Source: Zhengitettix transpicula (lineage: Eukaryota; Arthropoda; Insecta; Orthoptera; Tetrigidae). Taken from it: a DNA stretch of 64,000 bases. The notes under the pieces were generated by a model that made no database searches, had not been told where the DNA came from, and saw only the letters and a list, made by a program, of their open reading frames with translations. The translations under genes were made by a program, and so were the position numbers. The stretch covers positions 80,024,532 to 80,088,531 of the forward strand of contig CM073591.1 of the NCBI GenBank assembly GCA_037074705.1. Reading direction: 5' to 3'. Each line of letters starts with the position of its first letter. The first letter of the stretch is position 1. Below are positions 12,286 through 22,584 of the stretch, one piece after another.

Positions 12286-12421
12286 TTTTTTTTAAAAAAA
12301 AATTGTACGTATAAAGCATAATTAAGGGTAATAGACTAAATATAGTTGTATAGTAATATGATATGTAATTATATTTTAGCTAAATTGTACAAATAAATAA
12401 ATAATTTACTCCATCGGATAC

Positions 12422-12450
12422 CTGATAATGTCCTGGATTGAGGACGAAAT
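12422..12450 (+). ncRNA. Hammerhead-like core with intact stem II, candidate
   Basis: CTGATAA (12422-12428, one change from CUGANGA) is followed by one extra T. A perfect five-pair hairpin comes next, GTCCT (12430-12434) and AGGAC (12441-12445) around the loop GGATTG, and then GAAAT (12446-12450). This is the best-preserved hairpin of the set. I cannot show stems I and III. Confidence 0.35.
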
Positions 12451-13093
12451 GTTTTATTGATTTTTATTGTCTTTTTTAAATTAAACATTTCTGAGAAATT
12501 TGGCTATATTCACGTAATAATATTTTTACACTTAAAATTTTTTTTTGTGCCATGTCAGTAATTTATAAATCTATGAGGCAAATATGTGACAGTCCGATAA
12601 GTGGGCTACAGTTCTGATCGATTACGATTATTTGTATTTCTTTCATCAACAGCTGTGTTGAATTCCTCGTCGTGTTAGTTATGCAACCAACTGTACAAAC
12701 GAACGTCGTTGCCAGGTTAGGCTACCAATAGCACGCGATTCAAGTATTGCTTTTTGAATGATGACCAAATATTGAAACAATAACAATACTTCATTCTTTG
12801 AAAGTTAATCGCTCGCCTCCTTGCTTCTGTACCTATTGTGGGTTCGACGTATGGTTGGGAACAATCATTCTAAAATACGAATAAGAGCAATTGTAAATTA
12901 TTAACTTTATTAAATCTTGAGTATTATTTAAAGTTACAAATTATTTAGCAAGTAATGCTAACCTATAAATTAAGAACTTCAAAAAATTTATTATTTCATT
13001 CATTTTGCTGTATTATTAATAGGAAAAATGTCAAACATAACGGATGTTTTCCGATAATTATTAGGTGTTATTTAATTTAGTAAAATAATTCTT

Positions 13094-13248
13094 GGATGAA
13101 GTTTTCTCGGGATTCCAACCGGGTAGCGTAGTTTAGTAAACACAACGTTTCGATGCCTTGCAGGTGAAGAAGATGGCGGTGCAAGCCATCGAAACGTTGT
13201 GTTTACTAAACTACGCTACCCGGTTGGAATCCCGAGAAAACTTCATCC
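13094..13248. mobile_element. Near-perfect fold-back (family E)
   Basis: Arms of 62 bases (13094-13155 and 13187-13248) are almost identical when inverted. They include CTCGGGATTCCAACCGGGTA and CAACGTTTCGATG with their complements, and are separated by 31 bases. The plus strand centre holds GTGAAGA, a GATGGC/GCCATC hairpin, and GAAACGTTGTG. The near-identity of the arms suggests recent duplication or gene conversion between them. Confidence 0.8.
13164..13195 (+). ncRNA. Hammerhead-like core inside fold-back, candidate
   Basis: GTGAAGA (13164-13170, one change from CUGANGA) is followed by A and a perfect six-pair hairpin GATGGC (13172-13177)/GCCATC (13185-13190). GAAAC comes next at 13191-13195. 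The left arm supplies CACAACGTT upstream, which can pair with ACGTTGTG after GAA. That is the order expected for a hammerhead open at stem III. Confidence 0.4.
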
Positions 13249-13763
13249 AGAAACTACACCGGGAAAACCTACGTTCCTTATTAAAATAATTCTTATTTAT
13301 TCATAAAAATTCTATAATCGCTATTGTACAGTATACATATTTCTTACAAACACTATTTATTTCACATAAATAAATTCTTTCCACATTTCCAAATTATCAA
13401 CTTCAATCTGCATAAAACCAAATGTAAACAAACAATTAACATTTACCCTCAATTTTTATGACGTTAACTGATTACGACCCTCCACTCATATGAATAATAA
13501 TTCACTAATCTTTTGGATCAAACCGTGGGAAAATTATCCGATCTTAGCATAAGTTTAATAATATAAAAATACTATTTACTACAAGATAAACGATAGTTTA
13601 CATTCATGTTGTATCAATAAAATGTTCCAAAACTTAGCCCCTCTCGTCTGAAGACCTTATCATTAATTAAGTTTCATGTGGTTTACATTTTTCTTCTGTA
13701 GCAAATTTGAATTTGAAGTCAGCAACACCACCGGTGGTTTACAGAACTGTAATATATATATAT

Positions 13764-14810
13764 TGCAATGATCACATTTATTTAAAATTAAATTAAATTT
13801 TAATTTGCCCCACGTTGAATCGTCAAAATGTAGTAAATACAATTAACTGATTATTTAATTATTCAATTTAAATAAGCTCACATTGGAGTACATTTGTAAT
13901 AATACAATTTAATTATATTTTAAAATAACAAATTAAAAGTTGAAATGATAGGATTTTAAATGAAAAATCAGAATTTAAAATATAAAACAAAGTTTATTTA
14001 TTAAAAAAAATTCTTATAAGCATTGAAAATTTTGTTACATGTTGGTAAAGTGCCACGGCTTAATTTCAGGGGCGACTATCGGGCCTTCCATAAAGAATGT
14101 TACGACAAGACAATTAAAAACTTACAATGTGAAAAATTCATAACTTAAACAATTATTGAAATATGAAATCTGACGATAATTATGATTTACATCAGGTTTA
14201 CAATTAATAAATTTTCTTTTTAGTTTACATTACCATCAGCTGTTCGTCGGGGGCTCGATCTCACTCGATTATTGTTAAACACTTCACAGACCTGCCATAT
14301 TTCACTGAATTTAATGTAGTTGTAATTTTCAGACACAACACTTCCTGTTCTTTACAGTTGATAACGTTGTTTTAAATCTTTGATGCTGGCATAGATATGC
14401 CAATGGACAAATACTTCAGATTGTCGCCTCATAATTCATAAACCCGGGACTTTAATATATTATGTCTCTGATGCCTTTATACACTTGCTTGAATATAGTA
14501 ACAGGAACTTTGAATCACGTTCGCTTTCCTGGTCAAAGCAATTCTCAATTACAAGTTCTGACAAACACACTCGTTAGCCTCCAAAAAGACACTCTGCAGC
14601 TTTCCAGAACACACTCTGCTCTCTCTCCGCCGATTTCCAACACACACTTAAGTTCCGCGCGTCCAGCCAGCCATGCCTTCGCGACAATGCCCATAGAAAG
14701 CAAGAATTTTAGGCTCCATATTGTTGTACACAATTCTTATATTTACGCCGCCGACAATGAAAATAGTAAAATTTTGTTTATTAAATAATTACATGTCTTT
14801 AATTACTACA
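13764..14810 (-). mobile_element. Family C LTR-like element, copy 1
   Basis: Read on the minus strand it begins TGTAGTAATTAAAGACA, closely like copy 4 at 47751, and ends in TTGCA. (TA)n lies on both sides. Near its 3' end on this strand (13807-13834) it has ACTACA, TTTTGACG and CAACGTGGGGC. That order matches an LTR end followed by a primer-binding site like that for tRNA-Lys (TGGCGCCCAACGTGGGGC). About 43 more bases follow before the (TA)n tract. No gag or pol is present. Open frames on either strand across 14462-14788 lack retroviral motifs. Confidence 0.6.
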
Positions 14811-14836
14811 ATATATATATATATATATATATATTA
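14811..14836. repeat. (AT)n microsatellite
   Basis: Uninterrupted AT dinucleotides directly beside the family C element. A shorter (TA)n tract lies at its other end (13752-13763). Confidence 0.9.
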
Positions 14837-14979
14837 TTACAGAACGTTTGAATAATCAATCATGTGAGTGGACTATTAATACTACTTAAGAAAAAAATGG
14901 TGTCAGTATTCAGATCATAAACTGGTTCAGGTCTCACATAAAATTTGTCCGGTTTATTTGCGTACAGAGTAGAAGAGAA

Positions 14980-15133
14980 TTAACTTTAATAAAATATAGA
15001 ATTACACTTCACACAAGAATAAACACAAAACCTGACACACGCAAACTAGGAAGAAAGAAACTAGTAACTTGTGTGTGTCACGTTTTGTGTTTATTTTTGT
15101 GCGATGTGTAATTCTATATTTTATGATAGTTAA
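14980..15133. repeat. Fold-back of family B sequence
   Basis: A 65-base arm (14980-15044) is the inverted copy of 15069-15133. Both contain the ATATAGAATTACAC and AATAAACACAAAA blocks of family B. The right arm continues as ordinary family B sequence to about 15225, so a fragment was duplicated in inverse orientation here. Confidence 0.75.
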
Positions 15134-15225
15134 TTTTCTAATCATTAATTTTTTACTAGTGCGTATTGAATTTTTATTGACACTGTAAGTATTATATTAG
15201 TATAGTTAAAGAATTATTATTCTTT

Positions 15226-16816
15226 TAACTCAAATTTTACCAGGTTCATTTTACGAGATTTAACATTTCTAATGGATGTGCAAGTTTTGTTTCGGAACAT
15301 CGATAATGCCCGCTTGTAGCGTAGACCACGGCGCACAAACTTTTGCATAGACTAAACTTCATGATACAGTCATAAATTTTGCTTGGTCCGAGGGGAAAAT
15401 TACCAAATTTGGCCGAGGTTTAGTCAGGGGAACAAAAAGGGATCTAAAGGTCGAGACTTATCGTGTCGGCATATTAGGTTGACGATATATAGAGAAATAT
15501 AGTCCTAGTCAAATATTGAGTTCATTTACACACTAAAGAAATAAAAAACAAAACTAAAAGTTTAAACAGGGATTTGATTTTAACAACGAAATTAAGTCCA
15601 GAAAAGAAATATCAGTATAACGAAACAGTAGGAAAAAATTTCAATTTTTTTAAATCACTTAACAAATTTGATTTTTATTGACTTTTATATTTTATTTGAT
15701 TATGCCGATGAAAATGTTTGAACTATCATCAGATTATGATGTAGACTTTTTAGTGTAAAGAAATTTAATAATTAATTGGTTCAATAATAAATTTTAAATA
15801 TAGCACTGTAACATTTTTCAATTTATTTTCAATAACGTTTGTGTATGATGTAAATTATGGTTATTTTGATAATACGAATAAGTTATAATGTATTAATTAT
15901 TGTAGTAGAGTGAATGCTGCACAATTGTATAATTTAAATTATTTCAATAGTAAACGTAAAATAATACGAAGTAGTAAATTAAAGTATATAATCTAGAAAT
16001 TAGTTTCAATTAGTATGAAATATCTAAAACTATGGATAAAGTATGACGAGACAAGCCGTATCGAATGCTTTTATTTTTAACTTTGTGTTCGCTCTCTCTG
16101 TGGCAGAGTTTTATTTCCCATAATTATATACTTTTATAATTCAGATCATTACAGACGCTGGGCAGGAAAACAGTACTCGATAAAAATTTCTGTCCTCCTT
16201 GGGCGACGGACTGCGGTCTGGGAGACTGATGATATACGTCCGTCTTGCGGGACATCTCTCGGTAACTTCCTGAAGTTTACTTCTGCTGATCTAGGTGACT
16301 GATTTCCGCTGATTGACCGGACTGGGCTGCACGGAGACCGCAGACATCCTGGTACCAAGCCTGCGGGTTCTATACCACAGCAGACCTGCTAATAGCGCCA
16401 CGAACGGAAAGGGGGGGAGAAGGACTGCAGGCAGATGGGAAACAACGGGAAGAACAACTGATATGTATATATTCATTGTTAACAATATTAGGTTTAAACG
16501 AAATATTTTGTAAGCAAGTTGTCAATAATATAAAACGTATAAACAAAATTTCTTAAATAATAACAAAATACCTTTTTTAAGTTTTTGTTGTTGTTTAATG
16601 TGAAGAACAAAAACAAGTACAAGAGTTTTGGGATTCAATGTAAACATATTCTACTGAAAGGCGCGTTTTACTCAGTACAGGAGTTTCTAGATCGTTCCTC
16701 TAATAATTAATTTTTTTTAAAAAACTGCAAAACTATTCAATGTGTTGCTAATAAAACCTCTTATTTCGTAACTTTCTTATTCTATTTTGGTCTTTTCTGC
16801 TCTTTTGTTCGTTTGT
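15226..16816. other. Spacer with a GC-richer island
   Basis: A patch at 16150-16460 is clearly richer in G and C than its surroundings. Open frames cross it on both strands (16149-16358 minus, 16313-16513 plus), and none carries motifs I know. A patch at 15280-15470 also looks less AT-rich. No function is assigned. Confidence 0.4.
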
Positions 16817-17215
16817 TTCATGTACGGCCTGGAGTTTGCAGATTCCTCGTCGCTCTGTTTCGTGAAGAGACTTGTCCGTCGTTTGTGTTTAATTTTGTGT
16901 GGTTCTATATTTTATGATAGTTCATTCTCGTAACATTTATTATTTACTAGTACATATTTAATACTTTTATTAGAACTGTAAATATTATATTATACCCTTA
17001 GTATAGCTCAAGAATTATTATTTTTGTTATTATTCATATTGTTTTACTTATGTTGGACAGGGAAATTTGTGTTCCCGAATTTTAGTATTTTTATTTCACT
17101 TCTAATTATTTATAATGGTAGCACTCAATTCTTATATTGTAATTTTAGGTATTCACGTGTCTTATTTCCTTATACGAGGACTAATGGAATAAATCAAATC
17201 AAATCAAATCAAAAC
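16817..17215 (+). mobile_element. Family B element, copy (truncated)
   Basis: It contains ACGGCCTGGAGTTT, GATTCCTCGTCGCTCTGTTT, CGTGAAGAGACTTG and TTCTATATTTTATGATAG, shared with the family B copies at 21.8, 23.7 and 24.5 kb. It continues through TTGGACAGGGAAATTTGTG, also present inverted near 24560. It ends in AATGGAATAAATCAAATC and four AATCA-type pentamers (17196-17214). Parts of the internal sequence are deleted relative to the other copies. Confidence 0.65.
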
Positions 17216-18277
17216 CATACTAATGGAATTTGTGAAACCAATATTTAAGTACAAAAATGGTGTTTCATCAGGAAAAAATAATGATTTCACATCTTTACGA
17301 GATTTTATACAAATTTGAGTCCACATTTAATGTAAGTACAAGAAAAGGGTAAATCATTGACGCGTATGGCTACAAAATGAATCACGCGCTGAGGAACAGA
17401 TTATGATAATTTATAACTCATGGTTCAAATAAAGTCTTCATAAATGTTGAGGTTTTGAACACAAAATATTTCATAACTCTCGGAATTAACACAAGAGCAG
17501 CCTCAAATAATAAAATTACAGCTGCAGTGTGTAGAGTGGCAACCTGTCTGTTTGACTTAAACATATTAAAATCAAATAAAAAATTATGAGTTTGGATATT
17601 TTACTTGATTATCTATTGGACGCTACTGCAAATTAACGAACATCTAACACCGGAAATTTACAAAACTAATAGATTTAAAAAAATTAATATTAAAAAAGGG
17701 TTTATAACTTTCTGGCATATTCGGTAGTTCGCTCTCACTACTCTGTTACTTGTATTTAACTACTCTGGAAGCAAAAGTAACTCCTTTTATCAGGGTAAAC
17801 AGTAATAAAAACCTTTTGAATTATTAGTGAAGTGCATAAGTAGTGTTTTATGAGAACAGCTCTGATGATTTGGTATTCTCGAAATTTCCATTGTAAACCG
17901 TCGGATTTATTTAGATTAATTCAGATTTCTTTAGATTTCTTAAAATTTCATAAAAGTTATTCAGATTTTTCCTATGTTAACATTTCTGTTATAAATTTAA
18001 TTCATTATTTTGTTTTTATATAATACGGTTATAATTGCGGATTATTATAACTGCTTGAAGCCGAAGAGTGACCCTGAAGATTTTTAAGAAGTTCAATAAA
18101 GCTGTGGCATTTATGAAAAAGTTTTGTACAAAATCCAACTAAATACAAATTTTGTAAGAAATGTTTTGTATTTAACTGCAATTGTTTCGTTTATAATAAT
18201 TAATTATTACATTATTTGACGCCACACCGTGGTTTGTTGCTCAATCAATAATGTATAATGTATATATATATATATAT
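17216..18277. other. AT-rich spacer, no recognised feature
   Basis: No motif-bearing open frame, RNA gene or transposon end was seen. A (TA)n tract at about 18259-18277 leads into the next LTR-like element. Confidence 0.5.
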
Positions 18278-19208
18278 TGTAGCAACAGTTAATTAGGCCA
18301 TTAATTGTTTGGTTATAATTTGAATTGCAGTGAATAATTTGAATTATAGCGGTATTGAGCGACCAAAGCGACAATAGCGCTGAGCTCTGTTGCTTTGTTG
18401 AAGAGCCGAAATGGCGATTACTTTGCGATTGTGCGCAAAAGTAAAGTTAATCTTCAGTCTACGGTCAGCCACGAGAGGAGATACATTAAAACAAATCTTC
18501 ACTGAGATACTTAGCAGTTCGATCCAAATCAATAAATAAAACAGTAAAAGTCTAAAGTCTGCAAATCGTGAGTTCCAGTAAGCAAGCAGATAGTTGGACA
18601 TGGAGATTTTCTAACAACTAGCCAACGGTGAAGCAAAGGATGCTTAATTTTAAAAAATTGAACAATTTTGCATTGAGGGAAGCCGACATCCGATAGCTGA
18701 CCAATTAGGAGAGGATCATCCGAGGTTCATGAGAACTGGGTACGTGCATTTCGACAGCGTATGTATAAAATCTGTGAGGAAATTAGAATCAGTGTAAAAT
18801 TTTGCATTTAAAGTGTAGTGTTGAAGCTACAAAAGAATGCTGGTACCAGTCGGACATTGTGTGAGTAACCAAAACTTGATAATAATATTTGTAAACGATA
18901 ACTAAAAGGGTAGAGTCAGATTTCGTTCACTTTTAATTTCGTTCAAGTTTAATCTCTTTACATTTAGCTTTCTTTCATTTATCGACATATTGTTTTTAGG
19001 TAAATTTTATGCTTGATTTGTTAATCAGTTTATTAAATCACTTTTCTGTTAATTATCAAACCCAGTTACGACCCTAGAGAATAGATCTGAATTTGATTGT
19101 AATTGTTTAAATTTTTGGAAGCCCCAAATGAATAAATAATAAATTATTTTGTTTGTTAATTTTTTATAATATTTTAATTTAATTAACCTTTTCATTTTGA
19201 TTATTACA
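18278..19208 (+). mobile_element. Family C LTR-like element, copy 2
   Basis: It starts TGTAGCAACAGTTAATTAGG in a (TA)n tract and ends GATTATTACA in another (TA)n tract of about 45 bases. Shared family blocks are GAGGATCATCCGAG, GAATGCTGGTACCAG, GTCAGATTTCGTTC and ATTATCAAACCCAGT. Only a faint trace of the PBS-like segment is visible. No internal coding region exists, so this is an LTR-only or miniature form. Confidence 0.65.

Positions 19209-19256
<48 letters not shown>
19209..19256. repeat. (TA)n microsatellite
   Basis: A run of AT dinucleotides (19211-19256), directly adjoining the end of a family C element. Confidence 0.9.
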
Positions 19257-19261
<5 letters not shown>

Positions 19262-20341
19262 GTGTATCTTCAGTATTGGTGGTGTACTATGTAATAAATT
19301 GTGAAGGAAATATTCGATCTACAGAAATATACGAAAAATTGGAAACAGGTCTGGAAACTGACAGCGAAACTTATTTAATTGGATGGGCAGGAATTGGATT
19401 TGAATTATTCGGGAATGGAATGACGTCGTAAAGGTTAGCGAGTAAGGGGAAGTACCTGTACAATCCAAGTTACAACGGGGATGGAGAGTATAGTCGCTGG
19501 AAGTAAAAGGAAATAACAAAATAAGACAAATAAATTCGGGATGAAAACTATGCGATTGTTCTCTGAAATTCTAGAAATAGTGAAAATAATTTCAAGTAAT
19601 CTACTTGATAAGGAAAATGTTTTTTCTGAGTTAACAACGATACTTTGGCTATATGATGCTGCAGGCTAATGAGCGTAAAATCGATGGCGCGGAAATCGGC
19701 TGCTGCAGCAAGATCGCTGAAAATTACGCCTCTCATTAGGCTTTAGCTCCACAACGTGGTTTCCTATGAAACACTGCTTGAAGTGATGCTGCGTGCCCCG
19801 GGTAACGGACTCTCCGTCTTTGCATGCAAGCAAAGAATAAAACCAGTTCCTATAAAGTCGAAAATTACGAAATATTCCCTACAGAACCACTTACAAATTG
19901 TTCGTTGTATTAAATATGACATAATAATGATTAAAATAAACGTAAATAATGAAAAATAAAATTCTAGAAAAACTTTAAATTGTCCTACTTGAATGGGACA
20001 TTATCAGCTCAGGCAACTTATTATTGAAATTTGTGAAGTATTCTCGTACGCCTTTGTTTCCTCAGACCACATGAGATGACTGACATTTTTTAAGCAGTGG
20101 TTCGCTATGATAGTGATTCTTGAAATGTCACACCTGTAGTAGGATTGTTAACAGAATATTTGTAGTTCTCTTCTACGTCGAAGAAACTAGATCCGCCGCC
20201 GATGTAACTAAAAATAATACATCAATTTCCTTAGAAATTATTTTGGAATTAATTTGAAACAAATAATAAGTAAATTAAAATTAGAGTTGGATATTAAAGT
20301 ATTTTTTAACACAATAAAAAGTACATTGCAAAATAATATTT
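19257..20341. other. Spacer, no recognised feature
   Basis: Open frames of 62-67 codons at 19319-19519, 19548-19736 (both minus) and 19756-19959 (plus) have no known motifs. Confidence 0.5.
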
Positions 20342-21094
20342 TGTAATGCCAATAAATTAAGACATTAATTGTGAAATTAAAAATATAAATTGTTTGAGAA
20401 ATCCTTTGTAGCGGCAGGAGCCTTTGAAACAACAATAGAACAGCTGGCTCAGTTCCTTTGTCGGAAGGTCCGTCAAAATGGCGTATGCGCGCTCAAATTG
20501 CGAGACGAGAGTACAGTTTGCATTAAGATATTGAGAAGTTCAGTTCGCATGGACAATTCAATTGTAGAATTCACCTAAGGCGAGCGGTCAACCGATAGAT
20601 GACGAAAGAAGGATCATCCGAGTTCCTGACGACATATAAAATTTTTGATTAGAATCTGTGAGTTTATAGAAGCAGTGTAAAACCCACGATAGTGTTCTCG
20701 AAAATAAAGGTACGATGGAATGCTGGGCAGACGTGAGTAACAATTTACGAAACAATTAATTATGTAAACGTAATTGAAAGATAACCGTCAGATTTCGTTC
20801 TCTTCATTTTGATTAAAACTGTTAATCAGAGTCAATCTTTTCACTTTTAAATTTGGTCTCATTTTAAATGTTCTAGTTTAATTGACGAGTAAATTTCTTT
20901 GTCTTTTAATTGTAATTTGTTGATGATAAGATTATAAATATTATTGATTCGTCCATTATCAAACCCAGTAAAGATCCTGAGAAATTCAATATTATAAATT
21001 TTGTAATTGTTTGAGTAATTGCCACAATAAAAATATTGTTAGTAAAAATAATTAATCTTTCATTTTAAAAAACCCATCATTAGTGAATATTACA
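20342..21094 (+). mobile_element. Family C LTR-like element, copy 3
   Basis: It starts TGTAATGCCAATAAATTAAG and ends GAATATTACA. Shared blocks include GGCAGGAGCC, TTTGTCGGAAGGTCC, AATGGCGTATGCGC, GGATCATCCGAGTTCCTGAC and CAGATTTCGTTC. It is most similar to copy 5 at 50282. The flanks are AT-rich but lack a long (TA)n tract. It has no coding capacity. Confidence 0.7.
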
Positions 21095-21214
21095 ATTTAT
21101 AATTTATATTCAATTGCTACTGCTCAGTACTTCAAATAAATAAATTGGATACTCATTGGTTATTATTTATCTTTTTATTTGTTTTCTGGTACATTACTTG
21201 AGAAAGTGTCTCTT

Positions 21215-21395
21215 GCCGTATGCCCAAGGTCTGCGACCCCAGAACATACACCTATCAAAACAGGCCGAGATCCTCGGCATGTGGGAACCTTTGTTCAAAA
21301 AAACCAGAGAGATATGAAGGCATTCCCAAAGGTAGCTTCCGCCAAAGCTCTCTGGGAAGCTTCACCTGCGAGAGAATCCTCTCGCAGGGTTCCTT
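21215..21395 (-). mobile_element. Family A fragment (5' part of the long form)
   Basis: It covers CGTATGCCCAAGGTCTGCG through the terminal hairpin block CGAGAGAATCCTCTCGCAGG. Read on the minus strand this is the 5' region of the long form. Confidence 0.7.
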
Positions 21396-21424
21396 ATCAA
21401 CATCTTACTTTTTTCTTTTTTTAA

Positions 21425-21644
21425 AGGTAACAGGCTAATGAGGGTAATCCACATGGTGGCTACTCCCCTTTAGTGGCATAGGAAGGGATTTGAAAGGGGG
21501 GATGCGGAAGGGTAGAGAAAGATAGCCAAGGGTTAGCTAGGGCCCCCAATGTCCGACCTACCTGATGCAGGTTTTTCTAGGGTTTTCTCTGCATTAGTTT
21601 TAGGCGAATGCCGGGTAGGGTACTTAAACTATAGCACGGGGTCT
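21425..21644. mobile_element. Family A fragment with internal inversion
   Basis: 21425-21547 is the tail side of family A in the usual orientation here (GTAACAGGCTAATGAGGG to TAGGGCCCC). The following 97 bases (21548-21644), including GCATTAGTTTTAGGCGAATG, are the middle of the element in inverted orientation. This may reflect twin priming during insertion or later rearrangement. Confidence 0.65.
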
Positions 21645-22358
21645 CTAATGACAATGTAGAAATTGCTACCGATATAAATGAAATGAGGAAATTGTTTCTG
21701 ATGTCTGAAACTGTAGATAAATGAATAAATGTCTTTTAAGAATAGTTTGAGAGATGAGTATCAAAAAAACCTGAAACAAACACTGTGGGGGTAATACACG
21801 ACTACCACCCTCATAAACCGGGGAATTTTTAAAACATGCTAAATCGGCCATTATTTGCATCGAATAAATATTTTTCGGGGTCTATGAGATTTATAATATG
21901 TCTCTCGAATTTGTTTCTACAATTTCAACGCCTTTCGGCATAGAAGGGGTGCACCCTTAGGGGTGGGGGTGTATTGGTGTTACATAAAAGTAACGCGAAA
22001 ACAACTGCGATTGGAGTCATATCCAGACTTATGGCTGTACGGCCTGGAGTTTCTACAGAAGTATACAGATTCCTCGTCGCTCTGTTTCGTGAAGAGACTT
22101 CTTCGTCGTTTGTGTTTCCTCCTACTGTGCATGTGTCATGTTTTTGTGTTTATTGTTGTGTGGTGTGTACTTCTATATTCTATGATCGTTAATTCTCTAA
22201 TCATTACTTTTACTAGTGCATACTGAATTTTTTTGAGTATTTTATAAACCTGTATTGTTTGTATAATAATTTGTAGTTTTCTCATATAAATATTCCTATT
22301 TGTGCGAATTTGATTTTCATTTCATTTATATCGGTAGCAATTTCTACATGGTCATTAG
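21645..22358. repeat. Inverted repeat flanking family B copy
   Basis: 21645-21687 and 22315-22358 are inverted copies of about 43 bases, sharing GAAATTGCTACCGATATAAA and its complement. They enclose the family B sequence. Confidence 0.75.
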
Positions 22359-22584
22359 CGACAATTTTATTATGTTACATATTACTGTAAAAACATATTG
22401 CTGTATCAGATCATATAATTGGGACAGAAATATAATTACAGTACACCATAATAACATTAGAGATATAATAGAAGGTTACAGTGCGTTAAAATAAAAAGGG
22501 AAAAAGAAATTGTTTCTGATGTCTGAAACTGTAGATAATCGAATAAATGTATTTTAAGAATAGTTTGAGAGATGAGGATCAAAA
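21688..22584. repeat. 79-base direct repeat pair
   Basis: 21688-21766 and 22506-22584 are near-identical direct repeats, beginning GAAATTGTTTCTGATGTCTG and ending ATCAAAA. They bracket the family B copy, one inverted-repeat arm and about 147 bases of other DNA. They are far too long for an ordinary target-site duplication. Confidence 0.75.
21767..22314 (+). mobile_element. Family B Helitron-derived chimera, copy 1
   Basis: The first 290 bases align by eye with the inner part of the Helitron at 56789-57569. Shared features are AAACAAACACTGT, AATATTTTT plus GGGGTC, a GGGTG-rich segment, and TAACGCGAAAACAAC...GATTGGAGTCATAT. From CGGCCTGGAGTTTCTACAG onward it carries a different 230-base segment not found in that Helitron. 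Open frames cross the element (21963-22226, 21974-22192), and related frames exist in copies 2 and 3. The hydrophobic cysteine-rich translation matches no family I know. Confidence 0.6.

Noticed and set aside
14462..14788. 108-codon plus-strand frame
   Set aside because: It lies within the minus-strand family C element and has no domain. It is most likely a chance frame in a less AT-rich LTR segment.
19209..19256. CRISPR-like or satellite array
   Set aside because: It is a plain TA dinucleotide run. No array with unique spacers exists anywhere in the window.
21963..22226. Hydrophobic, cysteine-rich frame recurring in family B copies, resembling a membrane protein
   Set aside because: It spans a Helitron-like part and a second segment of a transposon, has shifted ends in each copy and no start context. 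Repeat membership explains its recurrence.
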